Positions 1 to 5,400 are shown, counted from the first letter of the stretch. The stretch: 7,706 nucleotides of DNA from Gammaproteobacteria bacterium (GCA_029864225.1 JAOTTU010000095.1:1-7706), one strand, 5' to 3'. The notes: generated from the sequence alone by a model not told the origin. Program-made: numbers and translations.

Positions 1-43
1 GTCCGGGTGCGGCGGGTTTCCGGGCGCGCTGTGATTGCGGCAT
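1..43 (-). CDS. Possible start of a divergent gene, truncated by the window edge
   Basis: Reading leftwards from the ATG at 43-41 gives MPQSQRARKPAAPG, open to the edge of the window. The start faces away from blc across a short AT-rich region with phased TTGTAC repeats, which is what a divergent promoter region would look like. The N-terminus is polar and basic, like the disordered tail that precedes many DNA-binding domains, but 14 codons are too few to name a family. The upstream GAGAGAA is only a weak ribosome binding site. It could be a regulator of blc, for example of the MerR/LitR type, but that is inference from context alone. Confidence 0.35.
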   Translation of the reverse strand, partial: MPQSQRARKPAAPG

Positions 44-60
44 GGCGGGTTCTCTCGCAA

Positions 61-112
61 GTTGTACAACTATTGTACTATATATTATCGGTGAATGTGT
101 TAATCTTGTACA
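61..112. promoter_or_regulatory. Phased TTGTAC repeats; probable operator/promoter region upstream of blc
   Basis: TTGTAC occurs at 62-67, 73-78 and 106-111, so successive copies are 11 and 33 bp apart, all on the same helical face. The first copy lies inside the perfect 10-bp palindrome GTTGTACAAC (61-70). Between them is an AT-rich block (79-88) offering -10-like hexamers on both strands: TATTAT (83-88, +) and GATAAT (89-84, -). MerR-family LitR/CarH photoreceptor repressors are known to bind TGTACA-type, 11-bp-phased repeats over promoters, so this looks like such an operator. The hexamer match and phasing are seen directly; the regulator is inferred. Confidence 0.5.
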
Positions 113-121
113 TAGACAGAT

Positions 122-187
122 AAAAGGTGTCAGGAACCTTTTTTATGCACATAAAAACAGGAGCAATAAAGGTTCCTGACACCTTTT
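122..187. repeat. REPIN-like palindromic element in the blc leader
   Basis: Two 20-bp arms (122-141 and 168-187) are perfect reverse complements around a 26-nt spacer. Each arm is itself a small hairpin: AAAAGGT/ACCTTTT closes over the 7-nt loop GTCAGGA in the left arm, and AAAGGT/ACCTTT over TCCTGAC in the right. Two short palindromes in inverted orientation is the architecture of REP doublets (REPINs), non-autonomous elements mobilised by RAYT (REP-associated Y1) transposases; no RAYT gene is in the window. The same layout and a GTCAG loop core recur at 5346-5400. The element fills the blc leader and ends 5 nt before its ATG. Confidence 0.7.
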
Positions 188-192
188 CATCC

Positions 193-744
193 ATGTCTGC
201 CTGCAAGCTAATCGCATTGTCGCTGCTGGTCCTGTTGACGGGGGCCTGTACCGGAATCCCGGAGCATGTGTCACCGGTAACGGGATTCGATGCCAGTCGT
301 TATCTGGGGACCTGGTATGAGATCGCGCGGCTTGATCATTCATTCGAGCGCGGGCTGGAGCAGGTCACGGCCGAATACAGTTTTCGCACAGACGGGGGTA
401 TCCGGGTAGTCAACCGGGGCTTTGATCCCGCCGGGAATCGCTGGAAGGAGGCGGAGGGGAAGGCCTATTTCATCGGGCCCAAGGATGTCGGGAGATTAAA
501 GGTCTCTTTTTTCGGTCCGTTTTACGGCGCCTACAACATTATCGAACTCGACAAACAGGATTACCGCTATGCCCTGGTGTGCGGTCCGAACAAAAAGTAC
601 CTCTGGATACTGGCCCGGGAGCCGTCGCTCGACAAGGCAACAATGGATCGCTTGACGAATAAGGCCGCCGCCCTCGGCTTCGATACAGAGCAGTTGATCT
701 TTGTCAGCCAGACCACAGCGGCACCCAAGGCCGGGACGGAGTGA
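193..744 (+). CDS. blc: Blc-type outer-membrane lipocalin lipoprotein
   Basis: A bacterial lipocalin that should be anchored to the envelope by a lipid and bind lipids or small hydrophobic molecules in its barrel. From the ATG at 193 it has 183 residues, typical for Blc. Residues 1-18 are a lipoprotein signal peptide ending LLTGA, followed by Cys19. The lipocalin signature GTWYE is at 39-43, followed by IARLDHSFERG. RYALV and LWILAREP near the C-terminal half match the other conserved lipocalin regions. In-frame GTG 127 and ATG 145 lie within the palindrome upstream and would bury the signal peptide, so 193 is preferred. No Shine-Dalgarno lies directly before it; the nearest is AGGAG at 159-163, inside the palindrome spacer. 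It converges with the next gene, with 6 nt between stop codons and no visible terminator. Confidence 0.9.
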   Translation: MSACKLIALSLLVLLTGACTGIPEHVSPVTGFDASRYLGTWYEIARLDHSFERGLEQVTAEYSFRTDGGIRVVNRGFDPAGNRWKEAEGKAYFIGPKDVGRLKVSFFGPFYGAYNIIELDKQDYRYALVCGPNKKYLWILAREPSLDKATMDRLTNKAAALGFDTEQLIFVSQTTAAPKAGTE

Positions 745-750
745 TGGCTG

Positions 751-1566
751 TCAGTCCTCGCTGATCAGTTCCTTGATGATATAGCCGCCCGATTTTTCGT
801 CCAGCTGCAAGGTGAGCAGCTTGCGCGCCTGCGCCTCCTCCAGCAGTTGCCCGAAGGTGCGAAAGCCGTGATAGGTCTCGTCGAAACCCGGATTGCGGCG
901 TTTCAGGGTCTGCTTGACCATCGATCCCCAGACCTTTTCCTGTTCGCCGCGTTCCTTGAGCAGGGCCTCGACCGTTTCCAGTACCAGATCCAGTGCATCC
1001 TGCTGCTTGTCCGCCTCCGACTTTGCCGTGGTTTTTTTACTGGCCTTTTTCGTGGTGGCCTTGCGTCGTCCCCGGCGCGGCTTGCCGGACTCTCGCACCA
1101 GGTCATCGTAGAAGATGAACTCGTCGCAGTTGGCCATCAGCAGGTCGGAGGTCGCATTCTTCACGCCGACCCCGATGACCACCTTGTCGTTCTCGCGCAG
1201 CTTGCTGACCAGGGGTGAAAAGTCCGAGTCCCCGCTGATGACCACGAAGGTATCGACATGCGACTTGGTGTAACAAAGGTCGAGGGCGTCGACGACCATG
1301 CGGATGTCGGCGGAGTTCTTGCCCGACATCCGCACGTGGGGGATCTCGATCAGCTCGAAGGCCGCCTCGTGCATGGGCGCCTTGAATTCCTTGTAACGGT
1401 CCCAGTCGCAATAGGCCTTCTTGACGACGATATTGCCCTTGAGCAGCAGGCGTTCCAGCACCTTCTGTATGTCGAAGGCGGCGTACTTGGCATCGCGCAC
1501 GCCCAGGGCGACGTTCTCGAAGTCGCAGAACAGCGCCATGTTGCGGGTTTCAGTTTTCTCGTTCAT
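751..1566 (-). CDS. NYN (LabA/DUF88) domain plus OST-HTH/LOTUS domain protein
   Basis: A 271-residue, probably cytoplasmic, two-domain RNA-related protein. Residues 10-155 form an NYN domain of the PIN-like nuclease fold, with the expected acidic residues: FCDFEN (D15, N18), NSADIRM (D87) and ISGDSDFSPL (D113, D115). A basic, low-complexity Lys/Arg linker (about 161-183) leads to a C-terminal winged-helix LOTUS domain (about 187-266; VWGSMVKQTLKRRNPGF, then YGF-like FRTFGQLLEEA and GGYIIKEL). NYN domains are metal-dependent RNases and LOTUS domains bind RNA, so a role in RNA processing or decay is likely; the substrate is unknown. AGGAT lies 5 nt before the ATG at 1566. All acidic residues are retained, so the nuclease site should be active. 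It is monocistronic by layout. Confidence 0.88.
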   Translation of the reverse strand: MNEKTETRNMALFCDFENVALGVRDAKYAAFDIQKVLERLLLKGNIVVKKAYCDWDRYKEFKAPMHEAAFELIEIPHVRMSGKNSADIRMVVDALDLCYTKSHVDTFVVISGDSDFSPLVSKLRENDKVVIGVGVKNATSDLLMANCDEFIFYDDLVRESGKPRRGRRKATTKKASKKTTAKSEADKQQDALDLVLETVEALLKERGEQEKVWGSMVKQTLKRRNPGFDETYHGFRTFGQLLEEAQARKLLTLQLDEKSGGYIIKELISED

Positions 1567-1591
1567 GTTTATCCTGTGATTAATAAGGCGT

Positions 1592-1606
1592 CAGGTCACT
1601 CACCTG
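1592..1606 (-). promoter_or_regulatory. Short dyad in the NYN gene leader
   Basis: CAGGT-CACTC-ACCTG is a perfect 5-bp inverted repeat with a 5-nt centre, 26 bp upstream of the NYN-LOTUS start codon. It could be a small RNA hairpin in the leader or an operator half-site pair. A dyad of this size can arise by chance, so confidence is low. Confidence 0.25.
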
Positions 1607-1650
1607 TGTCATAACAGCATTCTGACTGATGCCCAAGAAGGCCTTGATCT

Positions 1651-1680
1651 TTAAGTTCTGTTAAATCCTCTTAAAGAATC
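1651..1680. promoter_or_regulatory. Three TTAA direct repeats with exact 10-bp period
   Basis: TTAAG (1651), TTAAA (1661) and TTAAA (1671) start exactly 10 bp apart, each preceded by a short pyrimidine-rich tract (TCT, CTG, CTC). Helix-phased direct repeats upstream of a start (85-115 bp before the NYN-LOTUS ATG) are typical of tandem binding by response regulators, or of intrinsically bent DNA. No specific regulator can be named. Confidence 0.4.
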
Positions 1681-1748
1681 ATTCAACCTGCCTACGTTGT
1701 TGATACATGTCCGCGATGGTCAGCACAGTACGGTATTATGGAAAGCCA

Positions 1749-1822
1749 AGGCCTGATTCTCCTCTCTTTATCAATAGGTTGTCTCGCAGCACCATTGTAA
1801 CAAGAGACGTTGAGTCAGGCCT
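1749..1822. repeat. Imperfect 11-bp inverted repeat, possibly a degenerate member of the TCAG palindrome family
   Basis: AGGCCTGATTC (1749-1759) and GAGTCAGGCCT (1812-1822) pair over 11 positions with one G:T wobble. A nested GTCTC/GAGAC pair (1781-1785 and 1804-1808) lies inside. The outer sequence (GAAAG at 1741-1745, CTTTC at 1827-1831) extends the symmetry with a 1-nt offset. The right arm reads GAGTCAGGCCTC, which resembles the loop cores of the palindromes at 122-187 and 5346-5400. Membership of that family is an inference. Confidence 0.4.
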
Positions 1823-1839
1823 CTTTCTTTCAGCTAAGT

Positions 1840-1889
1840 GGGACAGCAGTGGAGTGCCCCCTTTTTCAGCCTGATAATAAAACTGTCCC
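1840..1889. repeat. GGGACAG/CTGTCCC inverted repeat upstream of the dehydrogenase
   Basis: GGGACAG (1840-1846) and CTGTCCC (1883-1889) are perfect 7-bp inverted repeats around a 36-nt spacer; CTA flanks both outer ends at slightly different distance. The spacer contains a -10-like GATAAT at 1873-1878. It may be a short palindromic repeat of the REP/MITE type or an operator. It ends 47 bp before the dehydrogenase start. Confidence 0.4.
1850..1878 (+). promoter_or_regulatory. Weak candidate promoter for the alcohol dehydrogenase
   Basis: GATAAT (1873-1878) matches five of six -10 consensus bases. TGGAGT (1850-1855) sits at 17-bp spacing but matches only three of six -35 bases. It lies inside the GGGACAG/CTGTCCC dyad, so a protein bound there could control it. 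Confidence 0.25.
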
Positions 1890-1936
1890 CTAGCCTTGCC
1901 TGGCCATGATTCCTGCCCTCTGCCACACTAATCGTT

Positions 1937-2944
1937 ATGAAGGCGATGATCATGGACCGGGTTGTCTCGCTGCTGGAGGACGAGGCGCCGCTCAAGCTGG
2001 TGGCGTTGCCGGACCCGGAACCGGCAGCGGGGGAGGTGCGCATCCGCGTGTCCGCCTGCGGGGTCTGCCACACCGAGCTCGACGAGATCGAGGGTCGTAC
2101 CGCGCCGCCCCGCCTGCCGGTGGTGCCTGGTCACGAGGTTATCGGCCGGGTGGACCGGCGGGGTCCGGGTGCCAATCGCTTTGAGGAGGGCGCGCGGGTG
2201 GGCGTCGGCTGGATTCACCATTCATCCGGTGTGCCTGACGAAAACCTCGACCCCGGGTTTGCCGCGACCGGCCGCGATCACAACGGCGGTTATGCCGAGT
2301 ACCTCACTGTGCCGGAGGACTATGCCTGTCCGATCCCGGACGTGTTCAGCGACGCCGAGGCCGCGCCGCTGTTGTGTGCCGGCAGTGTCGGCTACCGTTC
2401 CCTGAAACTCGCGAACCTGACCAACGGCGATGCACTGGGCCTGACCGGCTTCGGCGGTTCGGCGCATATCGTGCTGCAGCTGGCGCGACACCTGTATCCC
2501 GATTCACCGCTCGCCGTGTTCGCGCGCGACCCGCAGGCGCGTGACTTTGCGCGGGAACTGGGGGCGGACTGGGCCGGCGATACCACGGACCGGCCGCCAC
2601 AGCCCCTGCGGGCGATCATCGACACCACGCCGGCCTGGAAACCGGTGGTGGCGGCCCTCGCCAACCTGCGTCCGGGCGGCCGCCTGGTCATTAACGCCAT
2701 CCGCAAGGAGGACGCCGACCAGGGTGAACTGCTCGGCTTGCGCTATCACGAGCACCTGTGGATGGAAAAGGAGATCAAGTCGGTGGCGAATGTCACCCAC
2801 GGCGACATTGCCGAGTTCCTGCCGCTGGCCGCACGGATACCGATTCGCCCGGCCGTTGAAACCTACCCCCTCGAGGAGGCCAATCGCGCCCTGCTGGAAC
2901 TGAAGCGCGGCCCCGTGCGCGGCGCGAAAGTGCTTATCCTGTAG
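1937..2944 (+). CDS. Zinc-dependent alcohol dehydrogenase (MDR superfamily) lacking the structural-zinc lobe
   Basis: A 335-residue medium-chain dehydrogenase/reductase, expected to oxidise an alcohol or reduce an aldehyde with NAD(P)H in the cytoplasm. It opens with MKAM, the usual start of this subfamily. The GroES-like catalytic domain has CGVCHTE (zinc ligand C44), PGHEVIGRV (H66, E67) and PLLCAG (C147), so the catalytic zinc site is intact. The Rossmann motif is LTGFGGSAH, and the C-terminus (PLEEANRALLELKRGPVRGAKVLIL) is classical. It resembles the zinc alcohol dehydrogenase group modelled as TIGR02822 (recalled from memory). Odd point: at 93-105 the four-Cys structural-zinc segment usual between IH and ENLC is reduced to IHHSSGVPDENLD, with no Cys and about six fewer residues. 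No Shine-Dalgarno is visible before the ATG. It appears monocistronic. Confidence 0.88.
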   Translation: MKAMIMDRVVSLLEDEAPLKLVALPDPEPAAGEVRIRVSACGVCHTELDEIEGRTAPPRLPVVPGHEVIGRVDRRGPGANRFEEGARVGVGWIHHSSGVPDENLDPGFAATGRDHNGGYAEYLTVPEDYACPIPDVFSDAEAAPLLCAGSVGYRSLKLANLTNGDALGLTGFGGSAHIVLQLARHLYPDSPLAVFARDPQARDFARELGADWAGDTTDRPPQPLRAIIDTTPAWKPVVAALANLRPGGRLVINAIRKEDADQGELLGLRYHEHLWMEKEIKSVANVTHGDIAEFLPLAARIPIRPAVETYPLEEANRALLELKRGPVRGAKVLIL

Positions 2945-2953
2945 GGGAAGGAT

Positions 2954-3000
2954 ACCCTGGCGCCTGTTTGTGGCTGGCCTGCGCCGTGAAATTGCAGGGT
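2954..3000. terminator. Possible bidirectional hairpin between convergent genes
   Basis: ACCCTG (2954-2959) pairs with CAGGGT (2995-3000), and GGCGC (2959-2963) with GCGCC (2981-2985). This gives an interrupted stem in the 103-bp gap between the converging dehydrogenase and methyltransferase genes. There is no U-tract on either side, so it is not a standard intrinsic terminator. Confidence 0.25.
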
Positions 3001-3047
3001 GCGTTCCACGCAGCGTCGCTCTGCAGGAGGCATCCCAGGGGCGCGAT

Positions 3048-3743
3048 TTATTCAGATTTCACGAATTCCAGGAAGTAGTTGGTTCTCAGTAAGGGTTTGT
3101 CGGCTACCAGCCGGAAGCCGGCCTCTTTCATTTCCTGAATGGTCTGGGCCTTGTTGGTGCGCACGTGGCCCAGTACCCAGCGCGAGCTGATACGTGGGTC
3201 GCGGCGGAAGTCGATAATGATGACGCGTCCGTCGCGACGCAGCGCCTGGTGCAGGGAGGCCAGGGTCTGGCGCGGATATTCGAAATGGTGGTAGGTGTCG
3301 GTGATGAAGGCCAGGTCGATGGCGTCCGCCGGCAGCCCGACATCCTCGGGCGTGTTGACGATGCCCGTTACGTTGGTCAGGCCCTGCTCGCGGCAGGTGC
3401 GCAGGATGTTGTCGATGAAGGACTTCGAAATATCGATGGCATAGACCGTGCCTCCCGGTTCGACCCGGGGTGCAAACAGGCGGGTGAACAGGCCGGTGCC
3501 GGCGCCGATGTCGGCGACCGCCATGCCGGGACGCGGCGCACTGGCCTCGACGATGGCATGGCGCTTGTCGTAGACCTCGCGCCCGGGCCGCTCGAAGGTG
3601 TTGACCCAGCGTTGCCAGTCCGGGTCCACAAAGTGGCGGTTGATGCCCGGGCGGACGCTCTGTTCCTGGGCGGCGGCAGACCAGGCCAGGCACAGGCTGC
3701 AGAGCAGTAACAGGAAGGACAGCTGGCGGTGTTGCGTTCTCAT
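3048..3743 (-). CDS. Exported class I SAM-dependent methyltransferase
   Basis: A 231-residue protein if started at the ATG at 3743, which has AGGTGA 5 nt upstream. An ATG at 3785, also with a GGAG ahead, would add 14 residues before the signal peptide. Residues 1-25 form a Sec-type signal peptide: basic start, core LSFLLLLCSLCLAW, probable cleavage after SAAA. No lipobox is seen. The rest is a Rossmann methyltransferase: motif I VADIGAGTG (76-84), the acidic end of strand 2 in YAIDIS (D104), LAFITDTYHHF in the motif IV region, and VIIIDFR later. The substrate is unknown; an N-terminal FVDPDWQRWVNTFE segment is shared by related hypothetical exported methyltransferases. It lies 45 nt (3 nt with the longer start) downstream of the zinc-ribbon gene, so the two are probably cotranscribed. 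Export of a SAM enzyme is puzzling because periplasmic SAM is not established. Confidence 0.82.
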   Translation of the reverse strand: MRTQHRQLSFLLLLCSLCLAWSAAAQEQSVRPGINRHFVDPDWQRWVNTFERPGREVYDKRHAIVEASAPRPGMAVADIGAGTGLFTRLFAPRVEPGGTVYAIDISKSFIDNILRTCREQGLTNVTGIVNTPEDVGLPADAIDLAFITDTYHHFEYPRQTLASLHQALRRDGRVIIIDFRRDPRISSRWVLGHVRTNKAQTIQEMKEAGFRLVADKPLLRTNYFLEFVKSE

Positions 3744-3788
3744 GGCCATCACCTGATAAATGTATCCGGCCTCTTTTTTACCCATCGC

Positions 3789-5000
3789 TCACTCCATGCG
3801 CCGGCCGCAGGCCTGGCAGTGCTTCCCGTGTACGTGGGTCAGCTCATTGCAGCTCGCGCAGCTGCGGTATTGATCGGCACCGCAGGCCGTGCAGTAGCGG
3901 CTGCCCGCCGGCAGGTTCAGGCCGCAGTCTTGGCACTGCCCCCGGGCGATGCGCCGCTGCATCAGCTTCTCGTGGGAAAAGAGCTTGCGCTGGAACAGGA
4001 CGATCAGCGCCAGCGCCGCCAGTACGGCCGCGGCGATCACCAGGTAATGCCAGATCGCCACGAGCTTGATCGATTCGAGCAGTTCGACGACCTGCCTGAG
4101 CAACTTCCATGGCAGGATCTCATAGGCCAGTTCGACCAGCTTGAAGAACGCCGGAATCAGCGCGACCACCAGCAGGTGCGAGGACACCAGCGTCTGGAAG
4201 GGCCGGTTGCGGGCGATGCTGCGCGCGTTCCAGGCGTACAAGACCAGAAACAGCGGCAGCAGGAACAGCATGTCCATGCCGAACTGCCTCACCGGGAACC
4301 AGAAGTTAAGCCGGCGCAGGTCCTCGCGCAGGGCCGTGCGCTCGCCCTCGGTGACCCCGGCCACATGCACATACAGGGTGCGCACGCGTTCGTTCTGCTC
4401 GATCGCCTCGGTCAGCCGCGACTTGCGGCCCACCAGTTCCTCCATGGCAGCGGTCTTTTCGGCAAGCGCCTGGCGCAGCGCCGCTACCCGCGCTTCCTCC
4501 TTCTCTTTGCCGGCGATGTCCTCGAGCAGGGCGGTGTCATAGGTGCCCTTGAGGCGTGCCAGCTCGGACCGCAGGTCGCCCAACTCTTTTTCCAGCGTGA
4601 CCAGATCGCCCAGCTGGCGGGACAGACCCGGATCGTCGCGGATGGTCCGGTAGGCGCCGATCAGCGGCGCACACTGGGCATGCAGCGGCTTCCGTTCGGC
4701 GCGCTCGTCCGGTCGGGTATGGCTGGTTCGGAACGCCGACACCGTGCGCGCGAGTTGCTCGAGCTGGTTGGTCGGATTCCATTCCTCATCCAGCACGATA
4801 TCGCGACACAGCGCCGGGATGTGTTCATCGGGTGCGGTCAGCTGTGCGGTGTGTTCCCAGACACCAATGAAGATCGATTCCAGGATGAAGAAATCGAGAA
4901 ACAGGATTATCACCAGTGACGCTCGGCTGATCGGCTGGTTGTCCAGGCGGGTCAATCGCTGTTGGAAGCGCTGTACCCTTTCTCCAAGTGTGCCGAACAT
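3789..5000 (-). CDS. Four-TM membrane protein with periplasmic coiled coil and C-terminal double zinc ribbon
   Basis: A 403-residue protein from the ATG at 5000 (GGAG 9 nt upstream); a longer TTG-started frame to 5054 is not favoured. TM1 is at 29-48. Then come a long extramembrane part with a charged coiled coil (about 126-210, many E/K/R and heptad Leu), TM2 (239-257), TM3 (271-293) and TM4 (315-336). The cytoplasmic tail has four CxxC knuckles: C356/C359, C370/C373, C381/C384 and C395/C398, a double zinc ribbon binding two zinc ions. With N-in topology the coiled coil is periplasmic and the ribbons are cytoplasmic. Such ribbons usually mediate protein or nucleic-acid contact. I recognise no named family. 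It is the first gene of a probable two-gene unit with the exported methyltransferase. Confidence 0.8.
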   Translation of the reverse strand: MFGTLGERVQRFQQRLTRLDNQPISRASLVIILFLDFFILESIFIGVWEHTAQLTAPDEHIPALCRDIVLDEEWNPTNQLEQLARTVSAFRTSHTRPDERAERKPLHAQCAPLIGAYRTIRDDPGLSRQLGDLVTLEKELGDLRSELARLKGTYDTALLEDIAGKEKEEARVAALRQALAEKTAAMEELVGRKSRLTEAIEQNERVRTLYVHVAGVTEGERTALREDLRRLNFWFPVRQFGMDMLFLLPLFLVLYAWNARSIARNRPFQTLVSSHLLVVALIPAFFKLVELAYEILPWKLLRQVVELLESIKLVAIWHYLVIAAAVLAALALIVLFQRKLFSHEKLMQRRIARGQCQDCGLNLPAGSRYCTACGADQYRSCASCNELTHVHGKHCQACGRRME

Positions 5001-5151
5001 GGCGGTTTTCTCCTGTGGATGCGTCCAGGGAGAATAAATGCACTTTTCCCCCAAGTCGACAGCGGGGTGCCTGGTAACAACCTGTTTTTAGCCCGGGTAC
5101 AGGCAATAGAATCGCCCTTTATGTGTGACAAAATCAGCGTCAGCTTCCCCG

Positions 5152-5346
5152 TCAGGTAGACAGTTCAAAAGCAGGGTTACTCGGGTTGCGGTGTGTCTGG
5201 ACGACGCGTGGCTGGCTATCCGGTGCATCATGCAGCCGGACCTCGTTGTAGTGTTACTCCGCTGGCAGACGATCTCGCGAACCTCGGCGAGGTTGCGGAA
5301 CAGGTACAGGTTGAGCACCTCGTTGCGCATGCGTCCAAAGAAAACC
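5152..5346 (-). pseudogene. C-terminal remnant of an IS3-family transposase (OrfB), frameshifted
   Basis: Reading leftwards from 5346 gives FFGRMRNEVLNLYLFRNLAEVREIV, the stretch after the catalytic Glu in IS3-type rve integrases (family pattern ESFNGR-RDE-LN---F--L). Shifting by one base near 5253 then gives HYNEVRLHDAPDSQPRVV and on to ELST and a stop at 5152-5154, matching the family's YNEVRPH block. A single deleted C (AACCAC to AACAC on the minus strand) explains the shift. Everything upstream, including the catalytic D, D and E residues, is missing: the homology stops exactly where the palindrome at 5346-5400 begins. It cannot encode an active enzyme. No terminal repeat of the IS was identified. 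Confidence 0.72.
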
Positions 5347-5400
5347 GGGGTCAGATCCCGATATACTCCAGTTATTAGGAGAAATCGGGATCTGACTCCC
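5346..5400. repeat. REPIN-like palindromic element abutting the IS remnant
   Basis: GTCAGATCCCGAT (5350-5362) and ATCGGGATCTGAC (5384-5396) are perfect 13-bp inverted repeats. Adding GGG and CCC on the outside gives arms of 16-17 bp with one or two mismatches. A 4-bp inner stem CTCC/GGAG (5366-5369 and 5378-5381) extends the fold. Each arm is again a small hairpin: GGG and CCC around the 7-nt loop GTCAGAT. This is the same plan as at 122-187. On the plus strand it is followed by TTTCTTCTT, so it could also stop transcription. Confidence 0.68.

Larger units (their letters stand above)
1567..1936. other. 370-bp intergenic region between divergent NYN-LOTUS and alcohol dehydrogenase genes
   Basis: No credible coding sequence: the short open frames here lack ribosome binding sites and recognisable protein. 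The region holds, in order, a leader dyad (1592-1606), a 10-bp phased TTAA direct repeat (1651-1675), an imperfect 11-bp inverted repeat (1749-1822) and a 7-bp inverted repeat (1840-1889). It must carry both outward promoters. Base composition is clearly richer in A+T than the flanking genes. Confidence 0.6.

Noticed and set aside
127..192. Longer lipocalin starting at GTG 127 or ATG 145
   Set aside because: The added residues are encoded by the palindrome itself and would place 16-22 residues before a standard lipoprotein signal peptide.
1777..1815. Integron attC-like site
   Set aside because: The GTT and AAC core triplets are not correctly placed and no cassette or integrase is nearby.
3165..3710. 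181-codon plus-strand frame opposite the methyltransferase
   Set aside because: The minus strand carries an intact signal peptide and methyltransferase motif I; the plus-strand frame has no ribosome binding site or recognisable fold.
3729..4919. 396-codon open frame on the plus strand
   Set aside because: Antisense to the zinc-ribbon membrane protein, whose four CxxC motifs, TM segments and ribosome binding site are clear; the plus-strand product is low-complexity Q/R/A-rich with no domain, as expected for a shadow frame in GC-rich DNA.
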